In this document: one piece after another, positions 13,301-25,000 of the stretch
Numbering within the stretch: the first letter of the stretch is position 1
How the letters are laid out: each line of letters starts with the position of its first letter
Source: Mactromeris polynyma
Lineage: Eukaryota > Mollusca > Bivalvia > Venerida > Mactridae
DNA: 64,000 bases
Direction of reading: 5' to 3'
Assembly (NCBI GenBank): GCA_032209605.1
Contig: JASFXZ010000005.1
Span: 20,882,905 to 20,946,904, forward strand
Translations under genes and position numbers: made by a program
The notes under the pieces: generated by a model
Told to the model about the DNA's origin: nothing
What the model saw: the letters and a program-made list of their open reading frames with translations, nothing else
Database searches by the model: none

Positions 13301-16300
13301 AGGTAGGTTTTTTTATTTCATACATTTTATAGCCATTCAAGTTTCAACTAATAATATCCAAATTAAATATTTTTGCCAATCTGACACTGCTGAAGTTTTT
13401 GAATAGATTCCATTCATTTTCAGGAGTTCCGAGCAGGTAGGGATATGCCAAAAAACATTTTTAAGGATGTCTTACATTCCATCGTTCACCAAAATATAAA
13501 TCTTATAATTCAAAAAAAGGCATGAAAATTGTAGTTAACTGATTGGTCAACAAATAGAAAACTGGAGTATGTCAAATTCTGTCTCCATTTGTTGACAACA
13601 AACAAAATAAATACTTACATGTCACATTATGCTACAATAATTGTTGGTTTATACAGAATGGGTAACAGTAGGTGCATAAAAATAAAATGAAAAAATTTAG
13701 GGCTGTCATTGATGCAATTGTTGGCATATTGGGAAACTGATATATCAAAAGATGAACATCAATGATATACTATCATATACATGTATTGATATATCAATTA
13801 GATTTTTAAATTCCTTTAATAGACTATTAACTTCTATTTTTCAGTATGTTTATGTATGTACGCCCTACATATTTAAATGATCAACTTGTATTTTCATGAT
13901 AATAAGATACCATTTACGTAATAAATCCATATTTTCAACTTCACAGTGTTACCGGAATATTTTACTGCCGACATTGGAATGCGCGATCCTCTACAGCACT
14001 GTCACGGTGCCTATTACAAAGCGACATAACACAATTTTTGCACATTTTCCTGTATTTTCTCGCCAAAATATCGATATTTGTAAGTGTGCATCGAATATTG
14101 ATCGGCAGAAAAAAGTTGTTGATATATCGATATTAATTGTATCAATGACAACCCTGTAAATAATTGAATACCCACCAAGCAAATAGCCCTCTGGTCCCAC
14201 ATTGGCAGAGGTGGGACTGGTCGGTGATTCTATAGCATTTTTGCCCTCTTCTTGCAATTCAATGGCTGAAAATGGATGAGATGTGTGGAAGCTAGAAACA
14301 AGCAAAGTGGTAAGCATAAAAAGCAGATCAAACTCTGTCATAGCAATCAAAATAAATGTGAAAATTACGAGATAAAGCATTCAGTTTAAAGAAGCAATTG
14401 ACGAACATTGATAAATATCCCACAAAGTAAAGTACATTCATGAGCTTATTTTTTCATTATCCCTTTATCTAACATTTTGTAAGCTCATGACTGGACATTG
14501 TGAAGCTAGATAGGTCACTAGGTGACGAAAGAAGTACAGTTAGATTAAGACTTAAAAAGAAAATATCGTTGATAGCCCTGCATAAGCTCATGAAGTTTGG
14601 TGAATTATGCCAACCCTGTTTGCCACGGTTTCAATAGATCATGTAGAGATTAAGTTTTTCACATGTTCACTTTGTTGTAATTTACTGTGGTGCTAGAGGG
14701 GAAATCTTTTCCATCATTTAACTTGACTAAAATTATGCGACCATAATTATTCATCCTATAAAAGTTTCATAAAATTGTCTAAAAAATGGGGGCTCAAAAA
14801 TTTAACAATGACAAATACAGGAATTTTGAGTCAATCAAGGGCCACCACTCTGGTGGTATTGGAGAAACATTTTTAATATTCATATTTGTGTGGAATCTTG
14901 TGGCTATTCTACATTCTGATAAATTTCATAAATATTGCTACAGAAACAGAACCTTTAATGTGTTAAAACAATGTGAAATATACAACAATTTTAATCAAAT
15001 CCAAAGGCTCTGGTTTAACATCTGCTATCTTGCCTATCATGAGTCTCCACAGAGTTGTTCTGGCAATACATGTTCTGTGTAAGTTTCATGAAGATTGCTT
15101 GAGAAATCAAGTTTCAAATGTCTTAATAGCAAAGATTATCAGTATGGACAGTGATGGACACAGGGTTTATGATGGATGTTAGTTTATTTTTCTTGCTCAT
15201 GTGAGCTAAAAGGAAAGATGTCCGAAGTCAAAATCCCCCATAATTAAGTGAAATACCAAAAACTGACATTTATGCAAACATGCCATAAAAAGTTAACAAT
15301 AAAGTAAACAGCTTCAACAAGCATAGATCAAGCACAGCTGGAAAATTCAAATGACTTAACATTTGTACTCAAGTAATTAGAGGTGTTACATTAGGTCGAC
15401 TTATCAATATATCACAATAGTTACTTTCCTGATAGCAATAAGTCAATAACAAATATCCAAGTCGATAATTGTTGTCAATAGTTCTTTAATATCGATAGTT
15501 TGGCTAAAAATAGACTATTGGCGATGACTGTGTTTGGGTTTCAATATCGATTCAAGCAGACGCTCACTTTTCACTATCAATTAACTGAATAACGTAAGCA
15601 TCCAGATGATACGGCTACTAAAGGCTGGTATTTTCCGATACACACTTTCAGTAGCATCTTTATCGAAGTCAATTCCTATTTTTACCAAGTTTGTCCAAAT
15701 GTAAGCTAAAATTATATTGAAAGAATAAGAGTATCAATCACTTTAAGTTGTAAAACAAATTTATACAATATTTTAATGTCAAAAGTATATTCTGTAGGAG
15801 TCATATCTTTTCCGATACTGAGAACCAGTGATTAGTAGCAACTTTCAGCAGTGGGTCATCATTATTGTCCAATACCAGTCTCATTGTCCAGCAATGGCAG
15901 ACAACATAGAAATCTTTGCTAAAAAAGAGTTGGTTCTATTTTGTTGTTCTACTTGTCTGTCAAATAAGTTGAAATAACTACTTAATAAAAATTCATCAAG
16001 ACAGTAATTGTTGACAACATTACTTATTACAAGTACAAATTTTACTGTAGTACCACTCATACTTCATTAAAAGAAAACTTTGACAGGCATGTCAGATATT
16101 TTGTTAGGTGCTTTAATTAAGTATAACCATATTACTTTTAAACCTAAATGCACTTATACCTCGAAAAAATCTATAGTTTTGTTGACTATCACAATAGTAA
16201 TAATCGTAATAGTAAATTAAACAATTGTGATAATGATTTTGACCTATGGTCACACCTCTACAAGTAATCTGATTTAAACACAACATTTAAAGTTAAACAC

Positions 16301-17227
16301 AATAAACTAATATTATATGTACAACAAAAAATACACAGAGATATATTCAAGATTATTTGATACTGATAGCGAATGAAATAAAATAATTCATCTTGATATT
16401 TCTCAGAAAGTCTGAAATGTACCAGAATGATGACAAAGAGCTTGAAAATATGTGTGTGTGTGACTTATAAATAAATCCTGAATTTGTGTTACAAAAACTT
16501 ACATGTATCCAATTTTTGTGCAATTTGTAAAATTGCCTTTCTTGCTCAAGTTGCTTCTGCAGTCAGTGTGTGTAATGACATCACTGTAAATAGGGTGTAA
16601 TTTGGACTGCACAGTGGTGATTATCTACATTTACTGGACTCCCATTATCCTAGATCGCTTGTCTAGGATTACGGACACATAATCATAGCCACTTCCTATA
16701 TATACCCTTTATATTAATCATTAAAAAACATTGTTTGCCCTGAAAATATCACCAGGTCACCTGTAATCTACCAAATGTTGGAGATGAATTGACTTGAGGG
16801 AGAAATGACTACTACAAACTAGAAGTAGAGAAAAATCTTCGATGAGAAAAAGCTGGCTACCCTAAGAGTAAGAGCACCAGTTTTTATCTTATTCTAGTTC
16901 AATAAGACTGATGCAAAGCTACTGCTAAGATGTTAATCCCAAGCGTTTAATGCTGACCAAGCGGAACCGGGTAAAAGCTCTCCAGTCCTAGAAGTAGTAG
17001 AACAAAACTCCTTCCTTACTTTTACCAAACCCCACCCAATCAATTATCAAAACATAACCAAAATTGGGAATGTTGTTTTCTGCAACAGTAGAATATTAGG
17101 GCGATGCGGATCGACCTTTACCTTCTTTTACTTTCTTTTTACGTCCAAGAGTTCCAATTTTGTCGAGCAATGACTCGTCTTTCTTTTTAGGAGATGTTAA
17201 AGTTGAAGTATTCGGAGAAGCAGCCAT
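1385..17227 (-). CDS. PARV: Parvin (alpha/beta-parvin orthologue), 3' end outside window
   Basis: Parvins are actin-binding adaptors of focal adhesions that join integrin-linked kinase and PINCH (established). Ten exons read on the minus strand: 17227-17122, 14265-14176, 12060-11990, 10855-10753, 10170-10018, 9507-9392, 8506-8448, 7988-7969, 2146-2085, 1453-1385. They total 849 nt (283 aa) with unbroken phase and GT/AG borders. The start MAASPNTS precedes a lysine-rich tail and ELQEEGKNAIE, as in vertebrate parvins. CH1 runs about residues 90-198 (LLEWINDVL, DLFDGQILQKL, LVALARHFRAPIRLP). CH2 begins near 242 (ERDAFDTLFDHAPDKLN) and continues to VNLEVSDIHTQ. The remaining ~90 aa of CH2, which binds ILK, must lie left of position 1. 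A five-residue insertion (LGTWNQ) precedes KWSVDS. The introns are long and repeat-filled. Identity is secure; alpha versus beta subtype cannot be assigned in an invertebrate. Confidence 0.93.
1572..1798 (-). repeat. ~300-bp dispersed repeat, copy A (partial)
   Basis: One of four copies in the window (the others near 27240-27540, 57276-57590 and 60938-61246). Shared blocks include ggattggttaacctttcgat, taccgaaatccactttggat, ggagtgaccag and gaccatcttttttcaagata. The centre holds a small palindrome around accgaaat/atttcggt. This copy is in the same orientation as the 57-kb copy and opposite to the other two. It sits in a parvin intron. Confidence 0.75.
2795..2881. repeat. Foldback hairpin element, copy 1
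   Basis: Two arms of about 29 bases are inverted copies of each other (one starts catatcgagggttcagtg, the other ends gctgaaccctcgatatg), with about one mismatch and a ~28-base AT-rich loop. A related hairpin lies at 6615-6701. It is intronic in the parvin gene. Confidence 0.8.
3325..3530 (+). repeat. SINE-like repeat with box-B motif
   Basis: Contains ggccataggtttaaacccgg, which resembles an RNA polymerase III box B, preceded by a weak box A. It is followed by a body with ccaaagtcagtcgtcctcc. Probably a tRNA-derived SINE in a parvin intron; the ends were not defined. Confidence 0.4.
4150..4405. repeat. Diverged dispersed repeat, copy 1
   Basis: Shares ordered blocks with 13245-13480: tgtttggcat, gacccaacccag/cgacccagc, a ggtaggta-type run, ttcaacta.taata, and ttttcaggag followed by caggtaggg-type sequence. 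The two copies are old and gapped. Both lie in parvin introns. Confidence 0.5.
6615..6701. repeat. Foldback hairpin element, copy 2
   Basis: Same family as 2795-2881. The arms are acatatcgagggctca and tgagcccttgatatac, and the inner arms include gttgtaac/gttacgac, with ctatataaatacatag at the tip. It is more diverged than copy 1. It lies in the same parvin intron. Confidence 0.7.
7969..7988 (-). other. PARV: 20-nt microexon of the parvin gene
   Basis: The exon is 20 bases, flanked by ttctttcag on the acceptor side and GTAGGT on the donor side. It enters in phase 2 and leaves in phase 1, adding the residues (E)DVGGKF just before ERDAFDTLF. Vertebrate parvins have a similar short linker (GRF or GRH) at this place. 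Without this exon the flanking exons do not join in frame, so it is needed. Confidence 0.82.
9082..9270 (+). mobile_element. pogo/Tigger-like MITE, copy 1
   Basis: Begins TACAGTAAAACCTCACTTA and ends with the inverse (ctttactgta), a terminal inverted repeat bounded by TA, as in pogo/Tigger-type elements. Internally it repeats the block ataagaccacctcaa and carries aagtccattttcac. It has no coding capacity. It lies in a parvin intron. Confidence 0.8.
10500..10650 (-). repeat. SINE-like repeat
   Basis: The complement of gggttcaaactcacaacctt is a box-B-like motif (GTGAGTTTGAACCC). The end runs into the pogo-like half element at 10672. Probably a degraded tRNA-derived SINE. Confidence 0.4.
10672..10747 (-). 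mobile_element. pogo/Tigger-like MITE, half copy
   Basis: Only one half of the MITE is present: aaggtggtcttattattgag, gtggtctttaagtgaggtta and the terminal tactgta. The other half is missing. It directly precedes the parvin exon at 10753, and the intervening bases include that exon's donor. Confidence 0.7.
13245..13480. repeat. Diverged dispersed repeat, copy 2
   Basis: Partner of 4150-4405; see that entry for the shared blocks. It contains gttgggtaggtaggt and ttttcaggagttcc. Confidence 0.5.
13698..14156. mobile_element. hAT-like MITE (~460 bp)
   Basis: The left end TAGGGCTGTCATTGATGCAA matches the inverse of the right end (ttgtatcaatgacaaccctg) with a few mismatches. Inside both ends are clusters of gatatatcgatat-type motifs, typical of subterminal transposase-binding repeats in hAT elements. 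The target duplication is unclear. It has no transposase. It ends near the parvin exon at 14176, and the open frames here are chance. Confidence 0.65.
14600..15210 (+). repeat. Dispersed repeat region in parvin intron 1
   Basis: Two imperfect internal repeats share aaatttcataaatattgct/aagtttcatgaagattgct, followed by agaaa-rich text and a tail near tcttgctcatgtgagctaaa. It looks like part of a dispersed element. The open frames in it do not resemble a known protein. Confidence 0.4.
15378..16260. mobile_element. hAT-type non-autonomous element (883 bp)
   Basis: The left end TAGAGGTGT and the right end acacctcta are inverted repeats. The element is flanked on both sides by the same 8 bases, CAAGTAAT (15370-15377 and 16261-16268), which is the target-duplication length of hAT transposons. 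Subterminal sequence is rich in atcgata/caatagt motifs. No transposase motif was found; a short frame from 15895 (MADNIEIFAKK) may be a remnant. It lies inside parvin intron 1. Confidence 0.85.
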
Positions 17228-17506
17228 TTTGACCGTAAGAACTTCACTTCGTATTAATCACTACGGTTTTAGCTAAAACTTAACCCGTACGTACACACAC
17301 TAATTTGTACATGAACTTTTTGTATTAATCATGCTATGAAGAGTTTCATATTTTTATTTAAGTAATTTCATTAAATTTATTAACTTGGGTTACTTCTTTT
17401 GTTTTTGATAATATTGGTTATAACAATAGCATCAATTACTGTAAATATATTGTATATTTCGGACATGCAGTTCCAAGAATTTGTAAAATCATCTATAAAT
17501 TCCTTC

Positions 17507-17540
17507 CACGGATATATAAACCATGGTTTATATGTCCGTG
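17507..17540. repeat. 34-bp near-perfect palindrome
   Basis: Centre ATATAAACCATGGTTTATAT is a perfect 20-base palindrome. It extends to CACGGA on the left and TCCGTG on the right with one mismatch. It lies 280 bp upstream of the parvin start codon. It could be a tiny foldback repeat or a dyad-symmetric binding site; the sequence does not decide. Confidence 0.75.
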
Positions 17541-17569
17541 ATTTTTACCAATGTATTGCTGAAATTTAT

Positions 17570-17735
17570 AATAGCAGTGGTCAAGGGGTAGAGCGCCTGA
17601 CTCCTGTTCCGAAGGTTATGAGTTCGAGCCCTCCATTGAGCTGTGTTCGATCACAAAACTTCACAATCCCTAAATTAGGTGCGAGTTCTGGTTGGTTGCC
17701 AGGAAGCAGTCATCTAGAGTGATTAATATAATTTG
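17570..17735 (+). repeat. tRNA-derived SINE
   Basis: Box A like ggggtagagcgcc and box B like atgagttcgagccc are spaced as in a tRNA. The body, aacttcacaatccctaaatt ... gagtgattaat, is shared with the SINE at 36895-37070. The cloverleaf is imperfect and followed by a non-tRNA tail, so it is a SINE. Confidence 0.7.
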
Positions 17736-18794
17736 TAAAAACTTGTTCCCAATCGATGTAAAAGAATTAAGTTTAAACTACATGTAATACCTTTGTTGCG
17801 ATGCCAAATGTGTGTACTGTGAAGGAATTTGTTTGGGGTTGAGCATTTTTTTTGGCTAAATTGCCAGGTCCAACTATATGGATATTACACATGATGCTAT
17901 CAAGGTGGTTGTGTCAACCATCCAGTAATAGAACAGAAAGCTGTGCTTTGTATATCTTCACAACACATTGTGAATTTTAGTTGACCACCTTTCTGTTCAT
18001 CACAAGAAAAAGATGCAAAGCCTGGAATTGTTTAAGTAACCCCAACTGCAGTCCGTATATCACATCCTATATAGGTAATTTACACCAACTAAAATCCAAC
18101 TAGTACTGGCAAGATTATGTTCAGCCCATATTCACTCTGCAAATGCAGTCACAATCATGCAACACTCGTGGAATCAAAGCGCTGTGTGGGAGCGTAGCAA
18201 AGACTTAAAATACCACAGGTCTTCGGTACATGCAACTGAAGCCATTGGGCTAATATGAAGAAACTCAACATAGATTTTATACATTTTTATTAATATTTTA
18301 TACAAAATTACAGTTAAACAGTATTAACCATCTCAAGCATTAAAAAACACCACAATTGAATGAAATTTGTTTTCCTGTCTATACACATTATGAATCATTG
18401 CTATTAACAAAGTAATGAAATATGCATGATTCATGTTTATACAAATGGCAAACAAATTTCTCACCACCCTTATTTAAGCAATCTTCTCGTGTTAAGTACA
18501 ATCTTAATAAACAAAAGAAGAAGAATATTTCACTCAAAACATATTGATCATTCAATACTCAATAATTTTATTGTTCTGTGTTGATTTACATTTCATTACG
18601 TATTATTGTGCGTACCGCACGTACAATGATAGAGACCTCTGGAAATTATCAATTGGCTATGACCAAAATAAAAATGAATACGAGTTGTCTGTTTGTTTCA
18701 ATAATAATTTTTTAAATAAAAAGATTCCACCCATTACTAAGTCTGCTATAAACAACAGTTTAGACAAACACATTTTCTAATTGAATGCTTATTT

Positions 18795-18800
18795 TTTATT
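18795..18800 (-). terminator. Candidate EIF2S3 polyadenylation signal
   Basis: AATAAA on the minus strand, 286 bases after the EIF2S3 stop codon. It is the nearest canonical hexamer I noticed in a plausible place; no transcript end supports it. Confidence 0.4.
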
Positions 18801-19085
18801 GATTACTGGCACATAACTACAGCAACCATATCTTAAATATCACTCTGAACAGTTTTTTATCAAAATTTATATTAACTGTTTTCTTGTGTATCAATTTGAA
18901 ACAGTCAATGAATATTAATTATCATGTTTGCACTATTTCAGATATGCAGGTAGAATATTTTCGCACAGTGCACAAACACACGTGGAGGGCTTAAAAGTGT
19001 TGATGTTGTCACAACAGGAGGGAAATACTATTGAGGTAATCCCTTAGATGACAAATGTACATCAATTCTGGTACACTAGGATGGT

Positions 19086-22000
19086 CTATTCAGCTGGAGT
19101 GACCTTGACACCTTGTCTAATTTGTCCCCAACCTATCAATCTGTAAAGAAGAAACACAGTATGATAATATAATAACAAGACGAAGAAAATGTAATAAGTT
19201 ACATAAAAAGCCTGGTCACATAATTGTTATTCATAGAATTAACTGGACGAAAAAATGTTAATAAGTGCTGTGTATTTTTTTTCCATTTGAAAAACAGAAG
19301 ACGTTTTTAGAATTAATAAGCATTTTAGTAAAGTGTTTCTGATGCAACATCATTTTGTAGTTTATTTTTGCTTTTTGTCCTTAACATTGAAATCGCTATA
19401 AAAAAAAATAGACATACAATTTCAGTATTTTTGGTATTAAATAAAAGAAAAAAACGAAACCTGTCAGAAATGTCAAAACCTGAAAATGGATTTTATTGTC
19501 AAAGCACAGTTTAAATATCTTTGTGAAACAATCAAACTCAACATACCTCCAATGTTTTTCAATTCTTCGACTTAGAGCAATCTTTTCTCCTATCTCGGTA
19601 CATACTGGGTTAGTGAGACCAATCTTAGCCAAATCAGCCTTCACTGCAAGCACTCTACCTCCAGTAGACAAGGAACCAATATTTACAGTCAAAATTTCAT
19701 TCTTTGTTAATTTTTGCACCTGAAAAAAAGCAACATAGGATAGGAAACAAACATAGAATGAGCATTCAATGGTTCTTCTTGATGACTTGTTACACATTGA
19801 GAATAATTAGTTTCTTTGCTTTTCATGTAGAATGTAAGAATGGCCCACTAGAGTATATCTTAATGTTACATCACTTTGTTGGGGACAAAAGCAGAACTGT
19901 ACCAAGTATTTTTGGTAAAGTCCTTAAGAAAAACAACCAAATGATTCACATACAAAACTATACTTCAAACAGGATTATCAATGCTCTGCAAGTCTTAAAT
20001 GTATCTCTTAAGCCAATCTAGATCTTGAAACTGGTGCACATTTTAACACACCAGCTTCAGTGAATCAAGTGTTGTTTCATCTGCAATACATAAAACAAGA
20101 GCACGCCCAGTGGATTCAGACACTTGTCTGTGGGTTACATAATAAGTGGGACATATTATGGGTGTCAATAAGGGCTGTGAGCCTGTAAAATTACCCGATA
20201 ACTTAAGCATCATCACCCGCCTACTTTTCTTGTATGTAACCCAAGACCCACGCCCACTTTCAATGATTTCCCTATTAATTCAAAAATTAGTGACACCCCT
20301 GAATTACACTTGCTCCGACACTGAGGTAAATGCAATATTTAACGATCAAGCTAAGACAATAGCTCTGCACTTTTTCAAAACAGACAAGTCCTTACCTTTG
20401 CCCCGCGTCTGTCTCCTTCTGTTCTCACTCCTAGCAACCGTCTCAGCAGGAAGAAAGATATAGTCAATTCTGTGTATATATCAGACAAAGCACCTACAGC
20501 CCCTAACACGTGTCCAACCATTCTGTCGGCTCTGCATAAAGTTGGATCAATTTTTGTACCAACACCTTAAAATAGATTTTGAAAACAAAAATTAGCATGT
20601 AATTAAATGTTTTAAAAACACCAGTGTGATAAAAAATATATGAACCCCTAACTAATATCTTAGACTCTGAATGACAATAATGACGTTAACTAACTAAACC
20701 AGTCTTTGACATATTTAATGACAAATTCCATTTTTATTGTCCCAACAGTCAACACATTGACAAATACGAGAAATTCTTGTACAACTGTCCTCCTATGTCA
20801 GACATGAATATCACTTTTTATTAATTTGTCCTTTATACACATGTATGCGAAAAAAAGTTCATCAAATCTTATTATTATCTAAATATTACACTTGGCCAAC
20901 ATTGAATAAATTGGATGATTTAATGATATCTAAAAACAAAAAAGTAATAACAAATCTTGCGAAATTTATATACCACTCAAACAAACTTGGAAATTAATTA
21001 GATTAAATATTCTCCAAATTATTATAAAAATACACATGTCAATACCTAGTATGATTATTATTTTCTTTTTTCTTAAGCTTCTCATTTAATTATCATGACT
21101 TATTCACTACATCTGTTTACCTTTATATTATTTTGTATTTATGTAGGCTAGAAGCATGTTTTATTGCTTAATGCTGAATAAAAGTTGTTGTTGTTGTTCT
21201 AGTTAATATGTGCCGGGTAAAACTATAATGATACACTGATTTAATAGAATAAACTGCTTTTCAGATCAAAAATATTCTTTCGACCTGAGAGTCGACTCGG
21301 CGATAAGGCATTTGAAATGCTAATGATGATTAAATGCAATAAGTAAACTAAAATAAGCATCATTAAGTGTAACACATAAACTTTGTACAGAACTGACACT
21401 GCGACATATAATAATGTTATTAGTTCGTTCATTGTACTGTACTGTTGAAATAATAAATAAGATTCACTGATCTGTTTTTCAACCTGTCATTTACCAAAGA
21501 AAGTAATCATTAATCATGATTACTTTCATTGAAAATAATCATGATTAATCGATTACTTGCAAATTATGCAGTAATCATGAAGTAATCGATTACTGAAAAA
21601 AAGCAAAATAATCATAATTTCCTGACGAGAATAGAATACGGATTAACAGGCAAGTAGATGTGCATTACAGACTTGTCCTGGACTTAGTCCAACTCATCTG
21701 TTAGTAGACCAAATCGCCAATTAGACTTGGGGGCACAATGATGCCTAAATAGCACATGACTCCATTACATAAATCTAGATATATATACAAGAGTGGCAAA
21801 CTGTCACAAAATACGCCTGTCATAAGTCAGAGCTCAGAGTTAAAACAAGACAAATTTTAGGTAGTTTCTAAAATCAAAGGGTGATAACTCCCGAGTGACT
21901 TGAGCGATATGGCTGGTTATCGAACTTGGCTGAGATATTATGCCTACAAACATTTTCACCAAGTTTGGTAAAGATCGGATGAAAACTCTTTGAATTAGAG

Positions 22001-25000
22001 AGCGGACAAGGCTTATTTGGCCAATTTTGGATAATTCAAGGGCCATACTTCGGAAGTGCCTCTGGCGATGTGGCTGGTTATTAAACTTGGCCGAGATATT
22101 ATGCCCACAAACATTTTCACCAGGTTTGGTAAAGATCGGATGAAAACTCTTTGACTTAGAGAGCGGACAACATGTGGACGCCGCCCGCCACGGGTGTTCC
22201 CATAATACGCCCGTTTTTCAAACGGGCGTATAATAAGAGTCATGAAAATAACAAAAGAAGGCATTACATTTAAACCTAAGTAGCCATACCTGACAATACA
22301 CCAACTCAATTATCCACATACTATGACATCTTATTAATTTGTTATAACCATATGTGAAAGAATGACAGAAAAAATATTACCGATAAGACCTCCAGGTACA
22401 GCGTATTGAAGATCATTCTGTTCAGCAAACAATGATACAATACGAGATTTGATTGGCTTGCACGTGAGTTTTCCTTCCATGTCTTTTGAAACCATTCCAG
22501 GTCGTACTTCAATCTCCATGCCAACCTTTATTGGACAAAATATACATAAGGTTAACAAATTAAGCTCAATATCCCTTTACACTCTTTGACGTGTATTTAT
22601 AAATGAAATCAAAGATCTAAATACTGACAGTTGATTTTATACCATCATTTACAGATTTGTACACTTAAATAAAATAGGTCATCCAACACATAATTCCTGA
22701 TCAAATAAATGTATGAAAATTAGATGGAGCAGTATACAATAGTGAAATTTAACACATTTTATACCAGATCCAAGCTGTCACATAAAGCTTAAAATAACGT
22801 TACATATTGTTTCCCTCCTATTAGCTACCCATAAAATTGCAGTGATGCAAAATATGATATCATTTACGTCAAACAAGCAATTGAAATAAACTGGTATTAT
22901 TTGCTAATTGTGTTTTTGTCAACGGAACATTATCTATATAAGACGATTAATTTAAGAAATATTTGTTTGTGACTCACTGGCAGAGTAAGAGCAACTCAGC
23001 TTTGTAAGCAAAGAGAAAATCAGCTAAAATCGGTGCCAAGTATATCAAAATATTTCGTGAGTATGAGAGTATCTATACCTTTAATACACCTTTGAGAATA
23101 CTGCCACCAGCAACACCACCCTTTAATTCGTCCACCTCACATCCTGGCTTGTTGACATCAAATGATCGAATCACTGTGGTCATAAAAATCATAAGAATAT
23201 GACATACTTTGGTTTGTTATATTATTTGTTCTCTCTTCTTACTAGAAATACATTGTATCTAATACACACCACACAGGTACACTTCCAAAGCAATATTCAT
23301 CTCATTCAAAGTGCATATCCAAACATATACTCATATTCAAAAGTTACACCAAACCATGTCTTTCTTTATGGTAAAATTAATTCTGCACAGAGTTGTAAGT
23401 ATACATATTTTCAATCCAATATTCAATTTCAATCATTAGTATTACAGAGAGAGTTGATCGGGTATTGTGAAATTATAATGTTGTTTTACAATATTGTATG
23501 TATTACAGTGATTACTCAATATTAGATCTATCACAAAATAATGTTAATGATATTTTCCATTACAAAGAAGCCTTTTAAACCATAATATTCATTTGCATAA
23601 GCTTGAATGTTTTATCTTATTATGTATTTCGCTTGGACAGATAAAAGCCAGCTCACCAATTAGTTTAGGCTGTGATGTGAAATCTCGTATTGGTACAGGG
23701 ATTTTCTTCGTTATATATTCACACACTACATCAATGTTGTATTTCAACTGGGCAGATAATGGTATCACAGGTGCACCCTCTGCTATGGTACCTACAAATG
23801 AAAGTAAAGTTATCAATGAAAATAAGAAAATGCAGAAATTCCACAAATAAGCAGTTGTATCAATGGAGCTGGGAGCCGGTAAAATTACCCAGTAACTTAA
23901 GCATCATCACTCATCTGCTTTTCTTGTATGAATTATATCCTAATTAAGGGGAGTACCCCCCAATCGCTACCTACTTTTTATGATTTCCCTGCTACTATAA
24001 GAGTTAGTGACACCCTTGTTAAGTGTCTTGGCTCCAGCATAGAACTAAACCTTTATATGCATTTCAAGGATTGTCTGAATGGGAATTGAACAGTCAGTTT
24101 AGACAAATATATCATGATATACCATCATTTCTTCTGAAGGACTAAAAATATAGGGAGCATCAATCTTTCACAGCTTATTGTAAAATGTCTAGCACATGAA
24201 CTGTATCAAATATTACATCCCCTGAGTATACAACTTCCATTCTCCAATACACAAGATGCCATATTATCATTCACCTCGACAAATACTGAAATACTTTTGT
24301 GAGCTATGTGAGGAGTCTAGTCTGGCCTGTGGTAACCCAGTCGCCAGAGGTAGACAAACATACAATAAATATTTTTACACACTCATTTGAAATTCAGTTT
24401 CTTTTTCTATTGTTTAGGAGTTTCTAGGATGTAATAAGAAAACAAAACTGACCCATGGCAGCAATATTTTTGACGGATCCAAATTATTTTAACAAATTTT
24501 TCGAGTATCATCACTAAAGTAATTTGTAGAAAATATTGAACTATTGAACTGACCCAGGGAACTGTGAAAGGAAACAAAATAAGGGTCATTCAATAGAGTT
24601 CATAAAGCGACATTTTGAGATTTTAATAAAAGACTTGTTTTCAAATAACGCCGAGTACAGTGTGCCATGGGTACATGTACTCATGCTTAATCAAGAAAAC
24701 TTACCTTTTACAAATGCTAAAATCTGTTCACACTGATCCTTAGCCTGACTTTCTTTTACAAGATCTATTTTATTCTGTAGAATTAGCATATGCTTCAACT
24801 TCATGATTTCCACAGCTGCCAAATGCTCGGACGTCTGAGGTTGGGGACAGGACTCATTTCCAGCTGAAATTCACAATGAATATTTTTTTAGCCACATATT
24901 ACATTACTAATAGAGAACAGGGCACACCAGTATGTACTTCATGCCAAAATTCAAGGAATCAGTCAATAACTTTGACCAAGACTGGTAATTTTCATTGTCT

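Larger units (their letters stand above)
12061..14175. other. Parvin intron 2, repeats only
   Basis: Holds the second copy of the diverged repeat (13245-13480) and a hAT-like MITE (13698-14156). The rest is AT-rich with no supported exon. The open frame at 12840-13214 has no recognisable protein similarity. Confidence 0.55.
17228..18794. other. Intergenic region between parvin and EIF2S3
   Basis: This separates the parvin start codon from the presumed EIF2S3 polyadenylation site. It holds a 34-bp palindrome (17507-17540) and a SINE (17570-17735). The parvin promoter should lie in the first few hundred bases after 17227, but no TATA box or other clear core element was recognised. Nothing else is supported. 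Confidence 0.5.
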
